From the NCBI RefSeq assembly GCF_002575655.3, contig NC_053035.3:505454601-505518600 (forward strand): a DNA stretch of 64,000 nt, read 5' to 3'. Below the pieces are notes generated by a model, which saw nothing but the letters and a program-made list of their open reading frames with translations, had not been told where the DNA came from and did not search any database. Shown piece by piece: positions 46,827-58,789 of this stretch (position 1 is the first letter of the stretch; each line of letters opens with the position of its first letter). Both the position numbers and the translations under genes were made by a program. Origin of the DNA: Aegilops tauschii subsp. strangulata (taxonomy: Eukaryota > Streptophyta > Magnoliopsida > Poales > Poaceae).

Positions 46827-47260
46827 CCCCTATATTTTATTCCACCATTCCCTTTTTTATTGATCAGTTCCTTCGACCATACTCGATTGCACTTATTTAT
46901 GCATGCGGCCAAGATATTTCATTTACATGTTGTCTAAAATAGACCATGTCAACATCTATAAACATGACGATGAACCTTGACAGACAGTAAATAAGTTTAA
47001 AGACTATTAAGAAAACTTCAACAAAGGCTCTAGGAGACGCCTTCATCAGAACGAAAAGGTAATAGCTCACCTCTCCCAAGGATTAGATGAGCTAGGTCAT
47101 GTCGCGAAAAACTCGATGAACATCCACGTACAGGTGTGGCCGACGGGAGACCATGGTTAATAAATGTTTATCTCTATATAAGTATGAGCAAAACATGCAA
47201 GAATGTTGAACGCGTCTTTTCAAGTGACTGCCGACCTTGGCAAACGAATGTCACGGTTGG
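46827..47260. other. No feature recognised
   Basis: About 430 bases of mixed composition between the MITE and the solo LTR. I see no domain-bearing ORF, repeat or RNA gene. Confidence 0.4.
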
Positions 47261-47265
47261 CTTGC

Positions 47266-48906
47266 TGATACGTCTCCAACGTATCTATAATTTATGAAGT
47301 ATTCATGCCATGTTTACAATAATTTTATATGGTTTGGGTGTAATTTTATATAACTTAAATGGAACTAAGCTGGACTGACGCTGTTTTCAGCAGAACTACC
47401 GTGGTGTTGTTTTTTGTGCACAAATCAAAGTTCTCCAAATGCAGCGAAATTTTTGACGTTTGGAAGAAAAGAGGCACTAGAAACTTTGTGGGAGGGCTAG
47501 AAGAGCCACGAGGGCCCCACTACTTATCAGGGCGCGCCGGGGGGGCTGGCTTGCCCTGGTGGGTTGTGGGCCCCTCGAAGCCCATCTTGACGTGAGACCG
47601 ATGCCAAAAGATCCTATAAATACAAAAAAACAGAATAACCCTAGATGAGAAGTTCCGTCGCCCCAAGCCTCTGTATCCACGAAAACTCAATCGGGAGTGC
47701 GTTCCCGCACCCTGCCGGAGGGGGAAATCATCACTGGATGCCATCTTCATCATCCCTATGGCCACCATAATGAGGATGGGGTAGTTCACCCTCGGGCTGA
47801 GGGTTTGTATTAGTAGCTATGTGTTTGATCTCTCTCTCTCGTGTTTCTGATTCACTATCTTGATGTACCACGAGCTTTGTTAATATAGTTGGACCATATG
47901 GTGTTTCTCCCTTTCTATCTTGTTGTGATGAATTGAGTTTTTACCTTTTAGGTTTCACTTTTATCGGATTCAATACTTTGTTGGATTTGAGAACACTTGA
48001 TGTATGTCTTGCATATGAATACCCGTGCTGACAATGGGGTATTATATTGATTCACTTGATGTATGTTTTGGCACTCAACTCCCGGATTCCCGAGGTGACA
48101 TTGGGGTAATCTATGCATAGGGGTTGATGCACGTTTACGTCCTACTTTCTCCGATAGAAATATTGGGGCACTCTTTGAAATTCTTTGTGTTGGATTGAAT
48201 ATTATAAATCTGAAGTTGTTTGATGTGTATCGTATAATTGACTCATGGATACTTGTGGTGACATTGGAGTATCTAGGTGACATTAGAGTTGGTTGATGCG
48301 TATCATATGGTGTTATTTTAGTATGAACTCTTGGGTTGTTCATGACACTTATAGGAATAACTCAATAGGTTCATCGGGAAAGATAACTTTGAGGTGGTTT
48401 CGTACCCTACAAACAATTTCATCTTATATTCTCCGCTAGATAAGAACTTTGGAGTGATTCTTTATTGCACGTTGAGGGATTATTATATGGTTCAACTATG
48501 TTAGCATTGTTGAGAGATTGCACTAGTGAAAGTATGAACTCTAGGTCTTATTTTCAAGCATTGCAATACCGTTTGTGCTCACTTTTGTTACTTGCTACCT
48601 TGCTGTTTTTTATTTTTCCTATTAGAAAAACCTATATCTACTATCCATATTACACTTGTATCACCATCTCTTCGCCGAACTAATGCACATATACAATTAC
48701 CATTGTATTTGGTGTGTTGGGGACACAAGAGACTCTTTGTTATTTAGTTGTAGGGTTGTTTGAGAGAGACCATGTTCATCCTACGCCTCCGACGGATTGA
48801 TAAACCTTAGGTCATCCACTTAAAGAAAAATTGCTACTGTCCTACAAAACTCTGCGCTTGGAGGCCCAACTCGAGTCTACAAGAATAAGTTGTGTAGTGG
48901 ACATCA
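47266..48906 (+). mobile_element. Solo LTR, Gypsy type, with target duplication CTTGC
   Basis: The sequence runs from TGATACGTCTCCAACG to GTAGTGGACATCA (1641 bp), flanked by a perfect CTTGC duplication (47261-47265 and 48907-48911). No internal sequence is present. It belongs to the same LTR type as 62-1720 and shows what a normal LTR end looks like (TCTACAAGAATAAGTTGTGTAG). It is the product of LTR-LTR recombination of a former complete element. Confidence 0.95.
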
Positions 48907-48911
48907 CTTGC

Positions 48912-49449
48912 GCTAATCGACATGTGATTTTTCAAGCCTAGGCGTTCCATCAAGAACCGCCGAGAAGACAGGCCCGCTAGGATTTAACCGTTCAATCATT
49001 TTTTATATCTTTTCTTAGCTATTTGGTTGTACAAATATTTTAGAAGTTGAGCTCACTAATCACGTCATAAATTTTTTACTATGGAAAGATACACCAATAT
49101 TTTTAGTATTTCAGATGTCTATTTAAGGTACATTAACCCCCGCTAGGGATGTCATAAGTAAAAGGAACCCAAGAAAACCGACCAGATCGAGACAAGGGGA
49201 TATGATTCCTTTTGATTTTAATTTTTTTTCATCAACGTGTATTTTTTTAGCCTCGCCAGATAGGGGCACACTCTACAATTAGCAGGCATGGATGATCCTT
49301 TTGTTAAGACACTCTGGTCGAACGACCCTCGTGGACGACTCGCGTGCCGTCACGAACCCTGCCCGACCACCCATGTCTGACCAGGCGATCGACCAGGGTG
49401 CTGGAACAGACGAATCTAGGAGATGAGCCTAGAGGGTTTTTACTCGTCG
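48912..49449. other. Unassigned sequence, probably old Tat-lineage internal DNA
   Basis: No intact domain is visible. The right part (from about 49310) is GC-rich and leads into the antisense-ORF remnant, so it probably belongs to the same old element. The left part (48912-49300) is AT-rich and unassigned. Confidence 0.4.
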
Positions 49450-49970
49450 CATGTCGGCTGCCTTGGATCTTGCTGATCATCGTCGCGCCACACTCATAGG
49501 TCCCCGAGTCATTGGTCTGCAGCTTGACACTGTATGCATGAGAGCTCAAATTTGGGCTCTCAGCAGAGAAAAGCCAAAAGGTGATATAGCAAGCGATGTG
49601 GAGAATGGAATTTGGGGCGAGGTGATGAAATTGGAGGCCATAGAAATAAAGAAGACCCTAAGAAAAAGATGAATGGGGAAGCCAAAGCCACTACGAATAT
49701 GTGAGACAAACACAACCCGCTCACCCTCCCGAGGTTGCGACATCCTGATAGAATAAGCACCACTTTCCCCGATGACTAGCGGGCAACGGGCCTTAGCGAC
49801 CCCCACCGTTGGCAAATAGCCAGCCTTGCTGAGCTAGGTGATCGGCTTCTACGTGACCATGTAGGATTCCATAGTCCCCTCGTGGTAGGGGTCTTCGAGG
49901 GCCCAACGACGGCTTTATTGCTGCCCTTCGGGGGCTTCAGCGTTGGGGCTTCGTTGTCTTCTTTGGCCAT
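49450..49970 (-). pseudogene. Remnant of a Tat-type antisense ORF (Transposase_28-like)
   Basis: The minus strand begins MAKEDNEAPTLKPPKGSNKAVVG at 49970. After frameshifts in the first 60 codons it reaches YLPTVGVAKARCPLVIGE (near 49790). There follows GERVVFVSHI...GFGFPIHLFLR (near 49700), the same block as GERVIFCSHFLRGLGLP in the ORF at 23231. The frame decays after about 49570. The family has no known function. It marks this region as an old Tat-lineage element oriented on the plus strand, because the ORF is antisense to pol in that lineage. Confidence 0.75.
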
Positions 49971-50415
49971 AGTTGAATAGGGGAGCGGATGAGGCTCGGG
50001 CTAGGGTGTTGGAAGAACTTGGGGCGTAGCAGCTTGAGAAGGACAAAGATGAGGGTTTGGAGGAATGCGAGCTAAACCTAGCTTTCTCTCGCCCTTAGCC
50101 TTTTATAGGCTATCTAGAACACGAAACGGCCGTGTGGTAAAACACGTCGCGTGGCAGTAATTTTGTTGTTTTCCAGACATCCCGTGTTAATCATGCATGG
50201 GAATCGAGGGGGCAGTTGATTAAATTACCGCATATATCAAGGCACGATCCCACTGATAAGACGTGACGGTGGTAGGGCCTCGAGCCACGCCCGCACGTCA
50301 TGATAATCGCCGAGTGGACAACACCCCGCTAGTTGTTGCGTGGGAAGACGGATCAAACCGGTCAGTGTCGTCAGAACAAGACCGAATTGTCACCTTGGTC
50401 CAAGCGCGGGAACAC
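49971..50415. other. Flank of the antisense-ORF remnant
   Basis: This is presumed upstream DNA of the minus-strand ORF. A TATAGGCTATCTAG stretch near 50104 could be a promoter box but is weak. The last five bases (AACAC) are the target duplication of the solo LTR that follows. Confidence 0.4.
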
Positions 50416-51991
50416 CGATACGTCTCCAACATATCTATAATTTTTTATTATTCCATGTTGTTATATTATCATTCTTTGATGTCTTATAATCATTTTATAG
50501 CAACTTTATATCATTTTTTGGGACTAACCTATTGACACGGTGCCCAGTGCCAGTTGCTGTTTTTTGCTTCGCAGAAAATCAATACCAAACGGAGTCCAAA
50601 CACAGCGAAACTTTTTAGTGTTTTTTCTGGACTAGAAGACACCTGTTGGGTCAAAGAAGTACCAGAGGAGGGCTCCTAGGGGAACACAACCCACCTGGCG
50701 CGCCTGGGGGCCAGGCGCGCCCAGGTGGGTTGTGCTCACCTCGGCCGCCTCCCGCACCGCCTCTTTGCTCTATAAATACCCCAATATTCCAGAAACCCTA
50801 GGGGAGTCGACGAAAAACAATTCCAGCCGCCGCAAGTTCGAGAAACCACATATCCAATCTAAACACCATCATGGAGAGGTTCATCATCCTCATTGGTGCC
50901 TCTCCGATGATGCGTGATTGTAGACCTACGGGTCCGTAGTTAGTAGCTAGATGGCTTTCTGTCTCTCTTTTGATTTTCAATACAATGGTCTCTTGGAGAT
51001 CTATTTGATATAACTCCTTTTTATGGTGTGTTTATTGGGATCCGATGAACTTTGAGTTTATGATTAGATCTATGTTTTTATCCATGAAAGTTATTTGAGT
51101 CTTTTGATCTCTTATATGCATGATTACTTATAGTCTCATATTTCTTCTTGGAATCTTTGGTTTAGTTAGGCTGACTAGATCGATTTTTCTTGCCATGGGA
51201 AGAGGTGCTTTGTGATGGGTTCGATCTTGCGGTGCTCAATCCCAGTGACAGAAGGGGAAATGGCACGTATGTATCGTTGCTATTAAGGATAACAAGATGC
51301 GGTCTATTCCTACATGAATAGATCTTGTCTACATCATGTCATCATTCTTATTGCATTACTCCATTTTTCCATGAACTTAATACACTAGATGCATGCTGGA
51401 TAGCAGTCGATTTGTGGAGTAATAGTAGTAGATGCAGGCAGGAGTCGGTCTACTAATCTTGGTCGTGATGCCTATATAATGATCATTGCCTGGATATCGT
51501 CATGATTATTTGAAGTTTTATCAATTGCCCAACAGTAATTTGTTTACCCACCTATGCTATTTTTCTCGAGAGAATCCACTAGTGAAATCTACGGCCCCCC
51601 GGTCTATTTTCTCATCATATATTTCAGATCTATTTTGCTATTTGCCTTTGTGTTTATTTGCCACTTTTATTTTTAGATCTATATTATCAAAAACCCAAAA
51701 ATACATCACTGAATTTTATTTGCTTTTATTTGCATCTATCAATCTATTACAACTTTCTCCCGTCCACGTGCCCATTTCTGGCGCCGCTACCCGAAAGGGA
51801 CTGACAACCCCTTTTACACGTCGGGTTGGAAGTATTTGTTCTTTGTGTGCAGGTACCATTTACGTAGTGTTGCGTGGTTCTCCTACTGGTTCGATAACCT
51901 TGGTCTCATCATTGAGGGAAATACCTACCGTTGTTGTTTTGCATCATCCATTCCTCTTTGGGGAAATACCGACGTAGTTCAAGCCGCATCA
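50416..51991 (+). mobile_element. Solo LTR, Gypsy type, with target duplication AACAC
   Basis: The sequence runs from CGATACGTCTCCAACATATC (first base T changed to C) to GTTCAAGCCGCATCA, 1576 bp. It is flanked by a perfect AACAC duplication (50411-50415 and 51992-51996). A CTCTATAAATACCCC box is near 50767. It is inserted within the old Tat-lineage element. It is the only complete copy in the window of the LTR type truncated at 18576 and 20216. Confidence 0.94.
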
Positions 51992-52265
51992 AACACTTCG
52001 AGGCTAACGCATCACCGTGCGGGAAAATACCCAACCCAAGGTGTAGCACGAAAAGCAACGAAGTGTCCGATGACAAGCCAAAGGAAAACGAGAGGGGCTC
52101 TTCGAATGCCTGACATGGGAAAACTCTTCGGATGCATTTGGTGATCTACAAGGTCGAAGATGTGAAGATTTGTTGAACCGGCTTTCAAGACCGATAACTG
52201 AAGACGAATAGTAGTCTAGAAGAATCGAGGAGCATCCCCGGCTTGAAGACCGGTTCAGGGGCTAC
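51992..52265 (+). other. 3' internal end and purine tract of the old Tat-lineage element
   Basis: The sequence leads into the LTR start with CCGGTTCAGGGGCTAC (52250-52265), a typical purine tract for this group. A related motif (GAACCGGCTTTCAAGACCG, 52170-52192) occurs just before it as an imperfect direct repeat. Confidence 0.6.
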
Positions 52266-52693
52266 TGATGGTGTCCCGGATTAGGGGTCACTCACCACGT
52301 CATCTCTTGGCCAGGTGGGCTGGGCCGAGGATCCATTGGCAGTTCACTAACCGGCCTACTCCAGGAGGCCCATGGCGCGTAGAAGGCATATTCCCAAAGT
52401 CTTGGTTCATACTCCAACACTCAGAAGTCGTCTACAACACGTTTTTTTACCTTCTACGTAACCAACTTATCTGTAATCTTAGACCCATGGTATCTATATA
52501 ATCCAAGCGATAGGGCTTGTAGACTACACACAACGATCTCATGGTAGACCAACATGTACTTTGTACTCCATCCACACAAGAAGGACGTAGGGTTTTATCT
52601 CTTCGGATAGCCCAAATTTGGGTAAACCTCATGTCGTTGATACCATCGCATTTAGGCTACTAGCTCGAGACCCACTACTCGAGATGTGTCGGA
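52266..52693 (+). repeat. 3' LTR of the old Tat-lineage element
   Basis: The sequence starts TGATGGTGTCCCGGATTAGGGG and runs about 428 bases through AAGAAGGACGTAGGGTTTTATC to GAGATGTGTCGGA. A TATCTATATAATCC promoter box is at about 52492. The exact right edge is uncertain because the final CA is not preserved. It is the last transposon sequence before the helicase gene. Confidence 0.7.
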
Positions 52694-53249
52694 ATCAACT
52701 CCATTCTCCATCAAGAAGAAGTTGTTGGCTTCTTCTTCTTTATACAATAATAATAAGATATATGATGCTTTTTTCGAAAAAGGAAATAAAATATATGATC
52801 CTTTTTTGGAAGAAGGAAAAAAAAAGAGAGAGTCCCCAAGACAAGACAGAGCAAAACAAAAGAGAGCCCATTTTAGTAGCAAGTAGCACAAGAGCACGGC
52901 CCGGCCTGGGCCTGTTTATCCTCCCTCCATACCATCCATACCATATATATCTTTCCAATCCAATCCCAACCCTAGCGGAGCCCCCAAACCAAACCAAACC
53001 AAACCAAAGGAGAAATCGAACCCTATCCTCTCCTCCCCGCAGCCGCCCAAAACCCTAGCGCCGGATCTTTCTCTGCAGCTCCTCTCCCCCTACCAACCGG
53101 ATTCATCCGTCAATCCATCCATCCATGTGAGTCTCTCTCTCTCTCTCTCTCTCTCGGGCGAGATCTAGCTAGGCTAATCTAGGGTTTGTTTGAATCCAAT
53201 CCAATCCAATCCAATCCAATCGAATTGACACGAGTGGTTTTCATTCAGG
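52694..53249 (+). promoter_or_regulatory. Promoter and 5' UTR of the UAP56-type gene, with a leader intron
   Basis: A CCATATATAT box at 52941-52950 could serve as TATA. A CCAAA repeat follows (52982-53010), and the leader is C/T-rich. A GT-AG leader intron at 53127-53248 (GTGAGTCTCTCT to TTTCATTCAG) holds a CT microsatellite and repeats of CCAAT, and ends one base before the start codon. 5' UTR introns are common in plant housekeeping genes. At 52757-52825 there is an imperfect AT-rich direct repeat (ATATATGATGC/CTTTTTT). Confidence 0.65.
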
Positions 53250-53486
53250 ATGGGGGAGGCCAAGGAGAACGACGTGTACGAGGAGGAGCTGCTCGACTAC
53301 GAGGAGGACGACGACAAGGCCCTCGACGCCTCCTCCACCGCCAACGCCAAGCCCGCCGCCGACGCCGCCCAGGCCAAGAAGGGCTACGTCGGCATCCACA
53401 GCTCCGGATTCCGCGACTTCCTCCTCAAGCCCGAGCTGCTCCGGGCCATCCAGGACTGCGGATTCGAGCACCCCTCCGAAGGCAAG

Positions 53487-53521
<35 letters not shown>

Positions 53522-56500
53522 TTTTTTTTTTTCTTTCTCGATTCGCCTCTTTCAGGTTTCACCAAGTTATAATTCCTTCCACCGTCTAGGCATAATTAAT
53601 TACTACTCGTAGCATAAATAAATAAATAAATAAATCCGCAAGCCTGCTGCCAGAAAATTGATGAATTAACAAACAACATACCGACCAAATTAATTATGAG
53701 ATGCTAACATAACATCAACACACTTGTGTAAGCTTAAGCCAAAGAAATCTAAGTGCATATATTCAATAGTGTAGAAAAGTTTCGACCCTAATTCATTTCG
53801 CTGTCTAGGAATAATTAATTACTTGTCTCTGTTTTACTAGTACCAGCATAAGTAAATAAATCCACAAGCCTGTTGCGAAAATATGCCAACCAAATTAACA
53901 AGAGATGCGTAAACTGCAACATACCGACCTAGTTAATTAATTAATACTTAGATGCTAAACATAACATGTTTACAATAACATACTTGTAACCTGTCAATTT
54001 AAGCTTTAAGCCAAGCCAACAGAAATCTATCTATATATATATATTCAATAATGTAGCAAAGTTTGCTGTATTTTGCACAGTGTGCAAGAAAGCGTTTTTA
54101 AGCCATGCATAAGCGCTGAGCCATGGCTAAACGCTTTGATTTTGCCCCTAAGCGACTGAGTAATCGTTTCTTTAAAAAAATTGGCTGGAATTGGGCTTTT
54201 TCAGAACTACACTTCTGATTTTGTGAAATTGCAATATCCTTATCTTATTACTAGTGTGTTCGGGAGCTATTTCCTTCAGATCCTGGCCACATGATCTCTA
54301 TTAGGCTACATGTCTAATTGAACTGAACTGCATTTTTGTTGTTGTTATTGTTTTGCTTGCTGTGTGAACCTCATGTGTAGTATTTGCTATGGTGCGGACT
54401 GCACTTTGGGTGCTATGTTTCCTATTTTCCTGTGCATTTTATCCAGTCAAATTCTGGCCAAGTTTAAACACTTAAGCTTACGCTTTCCGCTTTTTCAAAC
54501 ATTGGTTTTGGAAATGGATGCATGGAGTATGAAAAAGTCAACTGAACCAACTTTGCTATTCTCAGCTTTACTTAGTCAGCTTAGTCAACTTTGCTATATT
54601 ACCTGGTCCATCGTTTTTGAACTTTGTTGTTCTCAGCTTTATTTAGTCAGCTTGTTGATGATATTCTTTCGTTGCTGGTATGTATGCAGGTATACTTTCT
54701 CCTGACATTTCCCGTTGGAGGGAAATATGGTAAAACTTTCCATTAACCCGGGACCCAGAAGCTTCACTTTTTACTCACTGGGGTGCTGCTCCGATTTTAT
54801 TTGGTTCCTTCCTCCACATCAGTGCAACATGAGTGCATCCCTCAAGCAATCCTCGGAATGGATGTCATCTGCCAAGCAAAATCTGGGATGGGGAAGACTG
54901 CTGTCTTTGTCCTGTCGTCTCTCCAGCAGATCGATCCTACTGCTGGTCAGGTGGCAGCGCTCGTATTGTGCCACACCAGAGAGCTGGCTTACCAGGTGGG
55001 TTTATGAATATATGCTTTGTTCTATTCCCACACATTTTCTCCCTTGTTTGCTCATTTGCCGCCCTTGTCTTGTGCAGATTTGCAACGAGTTCGAGAGGTT
55101 CAGCAAATTTCTGCCCGAATTAAAGGTTGCTGTATTCTATGGAGGTGTTCACATCAAGAAACACCAGGATTTGCTCAAGAACGACTGCCCCCACATTGTT
55201 GTGGGCACACCTGGGAGGATTCTAGCTCTAGCTAGAGACAAGGACCTTTCTTTGAAGAATGTGAGGCATTTCATTCTTGACGAGTGTGACAAGATGCTTG
55301 AGTCACTGGGTAATTTGTCATCCTTCACTTGCTATCATATCATTATGCCCTCGACTGGATGACAAATATGTATGCATTCTGCAGACATGCGGAGGGATGT
55401 CCAGGAGATTTTCAAGATGACACCTCATGATAAGCAGGTCATGATGTTTTCGGCAACTCTCAGCAAGGAGATCCGTCCCATTTGCAAGAAATTTATGCAA
55501 GATGTAATCCCCCTGCCTAATGTCTATCTCAATTGCACAGTGCATCATATTTAAGTCGTGTACTGCACTGGTTATCATATGGTTTGTACATGTGTCTAGG
55601 GCTTCTCTCCTGTTATCAGTTATCACTAGGTTTGTTCTTGGTTTTTGTAATCTTACATGTATAGAGTTCTCTCGTCATGTTGTTTTTTTCTTCTTCTGTT
55701 TTCCATTACTACCTTGCATAGGGCAATACTGTGGAAGCCATTTATTAGTCTTTCGAGTGGTTTGGGTATCTGTCAGTAGCTGTGGTCAGTTTCAGTTGGG
55801 AACCAATCTGGAGGTTAACTATCTGGATTCACTTGTTCAGTTTGCTGCACTTAGTCACACACATATGGAGTTAGCTGGTGGATGTGGAGTTTCAGCGGAG
55901 TTTAGCTGGTGGCGGTTCTGATTCTCGTTTTCAATGTTGCCATACGTCAGCCTGGAATTGTCTGTGATGCACTGTTGCAATGACCGATGAACTTGATTGG
56001 AACAAATATGGTGTGCAACAGTGCAGAACTTGAGTTCCACGCGGGGGCAGCATATTCTGAAGATGAAGGAATTCAGATACTTGGAATGTACCTGTAGATT
56101 GATGCTGGAATGCTAATTTCTTTCATCTACCATTTGTTCCCTTACAGCCTATGGAAATTTATGTTGATGATGAGGCAAAGTTGACCCTTCATGGTCTTGT
56201 TCAGGTAGCTTTTGTTGTTTTACACTGTTTTGCACATTCATTTCACTAGTTTTTGTTCCACTGTGTGAGATTGTACTGTCTTGTTTTTGCAGCACTATAT
56301 AAAATTGACAGAGTCAGAGAAGAATCGAAAATTGAACGATCTCTTGGATGCTCTTGATTTCAACCAAGTTGTGATATTTGTGAAGAGCGTTAGCAGGGCT
56401 GCAGAGCTGAACAAGTTGCTGTGTGAATGCAACTTCCCTTCAATCTGCATCCATTCTGGCATGACCCAGGAAGAGAGGTATATATATGTGCTCTCTGCTT

Positions 56501-57450
56501 CATGTTGTTGAATTGCCAGTTGTAGTATGGTGGTCTTGTTGTTCTCTTGCTCAAATTGTGTGTAAATTTGTTGTAGTTGTGTGCGTGCGAGTCCCTCTGT
56601 AAACTTTACATTATACCATGTTTCTCCTGGTTGTTGTGCCTGTGTGGGAAGAAGCATTTGGTTGCATATACATACAACCATCTTTTCTAACCTATGAAGA
56701 AGTACTTGTGAATTACTCCCTCCGTCCCATAATATAAGAGCGTTTTTTGACATTAGTGAAGTGTAAAAAACGCTCTTATATTATGCGCAGAGGGAGTATT
56801 TATTAACTGGTGCTGCAGATGAGATGCTATTTTGTGCTATATACTAATAGTGATAATGATTACGGCACTTGGTTGTTAATTTTGCAGGCTGACCCGATAC
56901 AAGAACTTCAAGGAAGGGCACAAGAGGATTCTTGTGGCGACGGATTTGGTTGGCAGAGGAATCGACATTGAGCGTGTCAACATTGTGATAAACTATGACA
57001 TGCCTGATTCAGCTGATACCTACTTGCACAGGGTAAGCCTCGATGCATGCATGTTCCTTGCTTTGGATACTGCTGCTGCTGCTCTAGGTAACCTAGAAAC
57101 TAACTTGGTGGTGATGCATGCATGCAGGTTGGAAGGGCTGGGCGTTTTGGCACCAAGGGGCTCGCCATAACTTTTGTTTCGTCGGCCTCGGACTCGGACG
57201 TCCTTAACCAGGTTGGTCTATCTCTGTTTTTGGATTGCATGATTTTGATCAAGTGGAGTGACAAGAAGATTGTTTTATGAATGAATGAAGGTGCAAGAAC
57301 GGTTTGAGGTGGACATCAAGGAGCTGCCTGAGCAGATTGACACTTCAACATACAGTAAGTGGCGCATAGATAGCTGGTGGGTTGTTTGGAATGTATAATC
57401 TGTCTGATTTGTTTGTTGCTCCATGACATGATATTGCAGTGCCTTCGTAG
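53250..57450 (+). CDS. UAP56: UAP56/SUB2-type DEAD-box ATP-dependent RNA helicase
   Basis: An ATP-dependent RNA helicase of the spliceosome and of the TREX mRNA-export complex in the nucleus (family knowledge). Coding exons: 53250-53481, 54823-54995, 55078-55309, 55385-55503, 56148-56204, 56293-56477, 56888-57032, 57128-57211, 57291-57354 and 57440-57450, giving 433 aa, the usual length. Motifs: acidic N-terminus ([12 protein letters not shown]), Q motif around F72-Q85, motif I AKSGMGKT (96-103), motif II DECD (203-206, the UAP56 signature), SAT (235-237), RGID (356-359), HRVGRAGR (380-387), and end MPS. The frame is open throughout and intron phases fit. All introns are GT-AG except the first, which has a GC donor (AAG/GCAAGC). 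The start is the first ATG after the leader intron and gives the family N-terminus MGEA. This is a complete, probably active gene. Confidence 0.96.
53487..53532 (+). repeat. C35T11 homopolymer tract in intron 1 of the helicase gene
   Basis: Thirty-five C followed by eleven T, starting five bases after the GC splice donor. The exact length may be unreliable because such runs are hard to sequence. On the other strand it is G35, able to form quadruplexes. Confidence 0.85.
56716..56796. mobile_element. Stowaway MITE in intron 6 of the helicase gene
   Basis: 81 bp with inverted ends CTCCCTCCGTCCCATAATATAAGAGCG and CGCTCTTATATTATGCGCAGAGGGAG, flanked by TA on both sides. This is typical of Tc1/Mariner-derived Stowaway elements. 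It lies well away from the splice sites (56478 and 56887). Confidence 0.93.
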
Positions 57451-57956
57451 ACGGCAACCACCCGCCCTGACATTGCAAGGAGGGAGGATGGAAGGAGAAG
57501 ATGGAATCCTTGAACGTTTGCTTGAAGTGATGTTGTTTTTTGCCTGCCCTGCCCTGCGCTACTGCTGTGGAGGCAGCAGCAGCAGCTGTACCCTATTTAG
57601 TCTGTTATTTAGTCTGAGAGATGTTGGTTTGTTACTTAGGCCAAATGATGAAATGATTTTACTTGTGCTAGAATTGGATGGATGGATGAATGTATGATGC
57701 ATGGTTTGCTTTGAAATTTTAAAAAATCATGATTATTACCCAAGTTTTCAAACCATCATTATATTTTTGTTTCTTGTTTTCCATCCTCGCAGAAAATTTG
57801 TTACATCTTCAGCATTCAGCAATGCAGTGTGTTGGTTCTCTTTTTCTGCTGCTGCATGTGAGTCTATTTTCTCATGCATTTTTAACTTGTCAGTGCACCG
57901 AAATGAAAATCAGGTGACTCATGAGGTTGAAGAAGACAAACAATTAAGATAATCTA
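57451..57956 (+). other. 3' UTR and downstream flank of the helicase gene
   Basis: The region begins with the stop codon context CCTTCGTAG and a GCAGCAGCAGCAG stretch near 57578. No clear AATAAA signal was found, so the cleavage site is not placed. No other feature was seen. Confidence 0.5.
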
Positions 57957-58120
57957 CTCCTTCTGTTCATAAATATAAGTCCTTTTAGAGATTTCAATAA
58001 GGTCCATAAATATAAGTCCTTTTAGAGATTTAAGATTCTATATAATACGGAGTAAAATGAGGGAATCTATATTTGTATATAGTTTATAATAGAATCTCTA
58101 AAAAGACCTATATTTAGAAC
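57957..58120. mobile_element. Degenerate Stowaway-like MITE
   Basis: The sequence begins CTCCTTCTGTTCATAAATATAAGTCC after a TA and ends near CTAAAAAGACCTATATTTAGAACC. The inverted ends are recognisable but the right end is decayed. The block CCATAAATATAAGTCCTTTTAGAGATT is present twice in tandem at the left side (57970 and 58000). Confidence 0.65.
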
Positions 58121-58780
58121 CTTTTTCTATCGGCCAAGCGCAAGATCATTGCGACCGTGGCTGTATGGACCTTTTTGACAAAGCCGTAGCTCTTATCTGG
58201 CGTGCAGGACAAATCTTAACATAGCCTTTGTACGTTAATAAGCTATAGAATTAGAACCCTTGTGTATCCTTAAACGTCCGACCATCCGTTCTTGTGCCAA
58301 AAGGTAAGAGTTGATAAACCATATAGTCAGGTGTACAAATAGTGATAGAATACTTATTGAAAAGAGAGGCCGAGGATACGGCGTAAAACCTTACTTCCTG
58401 TTCTTATTGATGTGAAATGAAGGAATACAAATCCTCAAGTGTTACAAATATGGTGGTTGGGATGTGATCAGTGATGGTCGGGGTCTTAGCTAGAGTGCCC
58501 GAGCACTTCTAACTCTAGCCTTCTTGCCTTCTCTTGGATGAAACTACTATTGGGTGCTTTCATTGTGATTACTCGGTGCATGTTAGTGAGCTCTGTGTTG
58601 GTTGTGTTCTTCCCCTTCTCTAAGTGACCTCTGTCAGGTGTTCGAGTGCTTCTGCTTGATGTGACGCGACCTCCTTTGGTTCAATGAACAAGTCAGGGTT
58701 GGGTCACATCATTTGGACCGATAAGACCCAACCCTGACCGTCTCGAGTTATGCCATGTATACATAATCTCTTCAACGGGT
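58121..58780. other. No feature recognised
   Basis: Intergenic DNA. A GGGTTGGGTCACATCATTTGG / AAGACCCAACCCTGACC pair near 58695-58740 forms a short imperfect inverted repeat. No ORF with a known domain was seen. Confidence 0.4.
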
Positions 58781-58789
58781 TGTCACACA

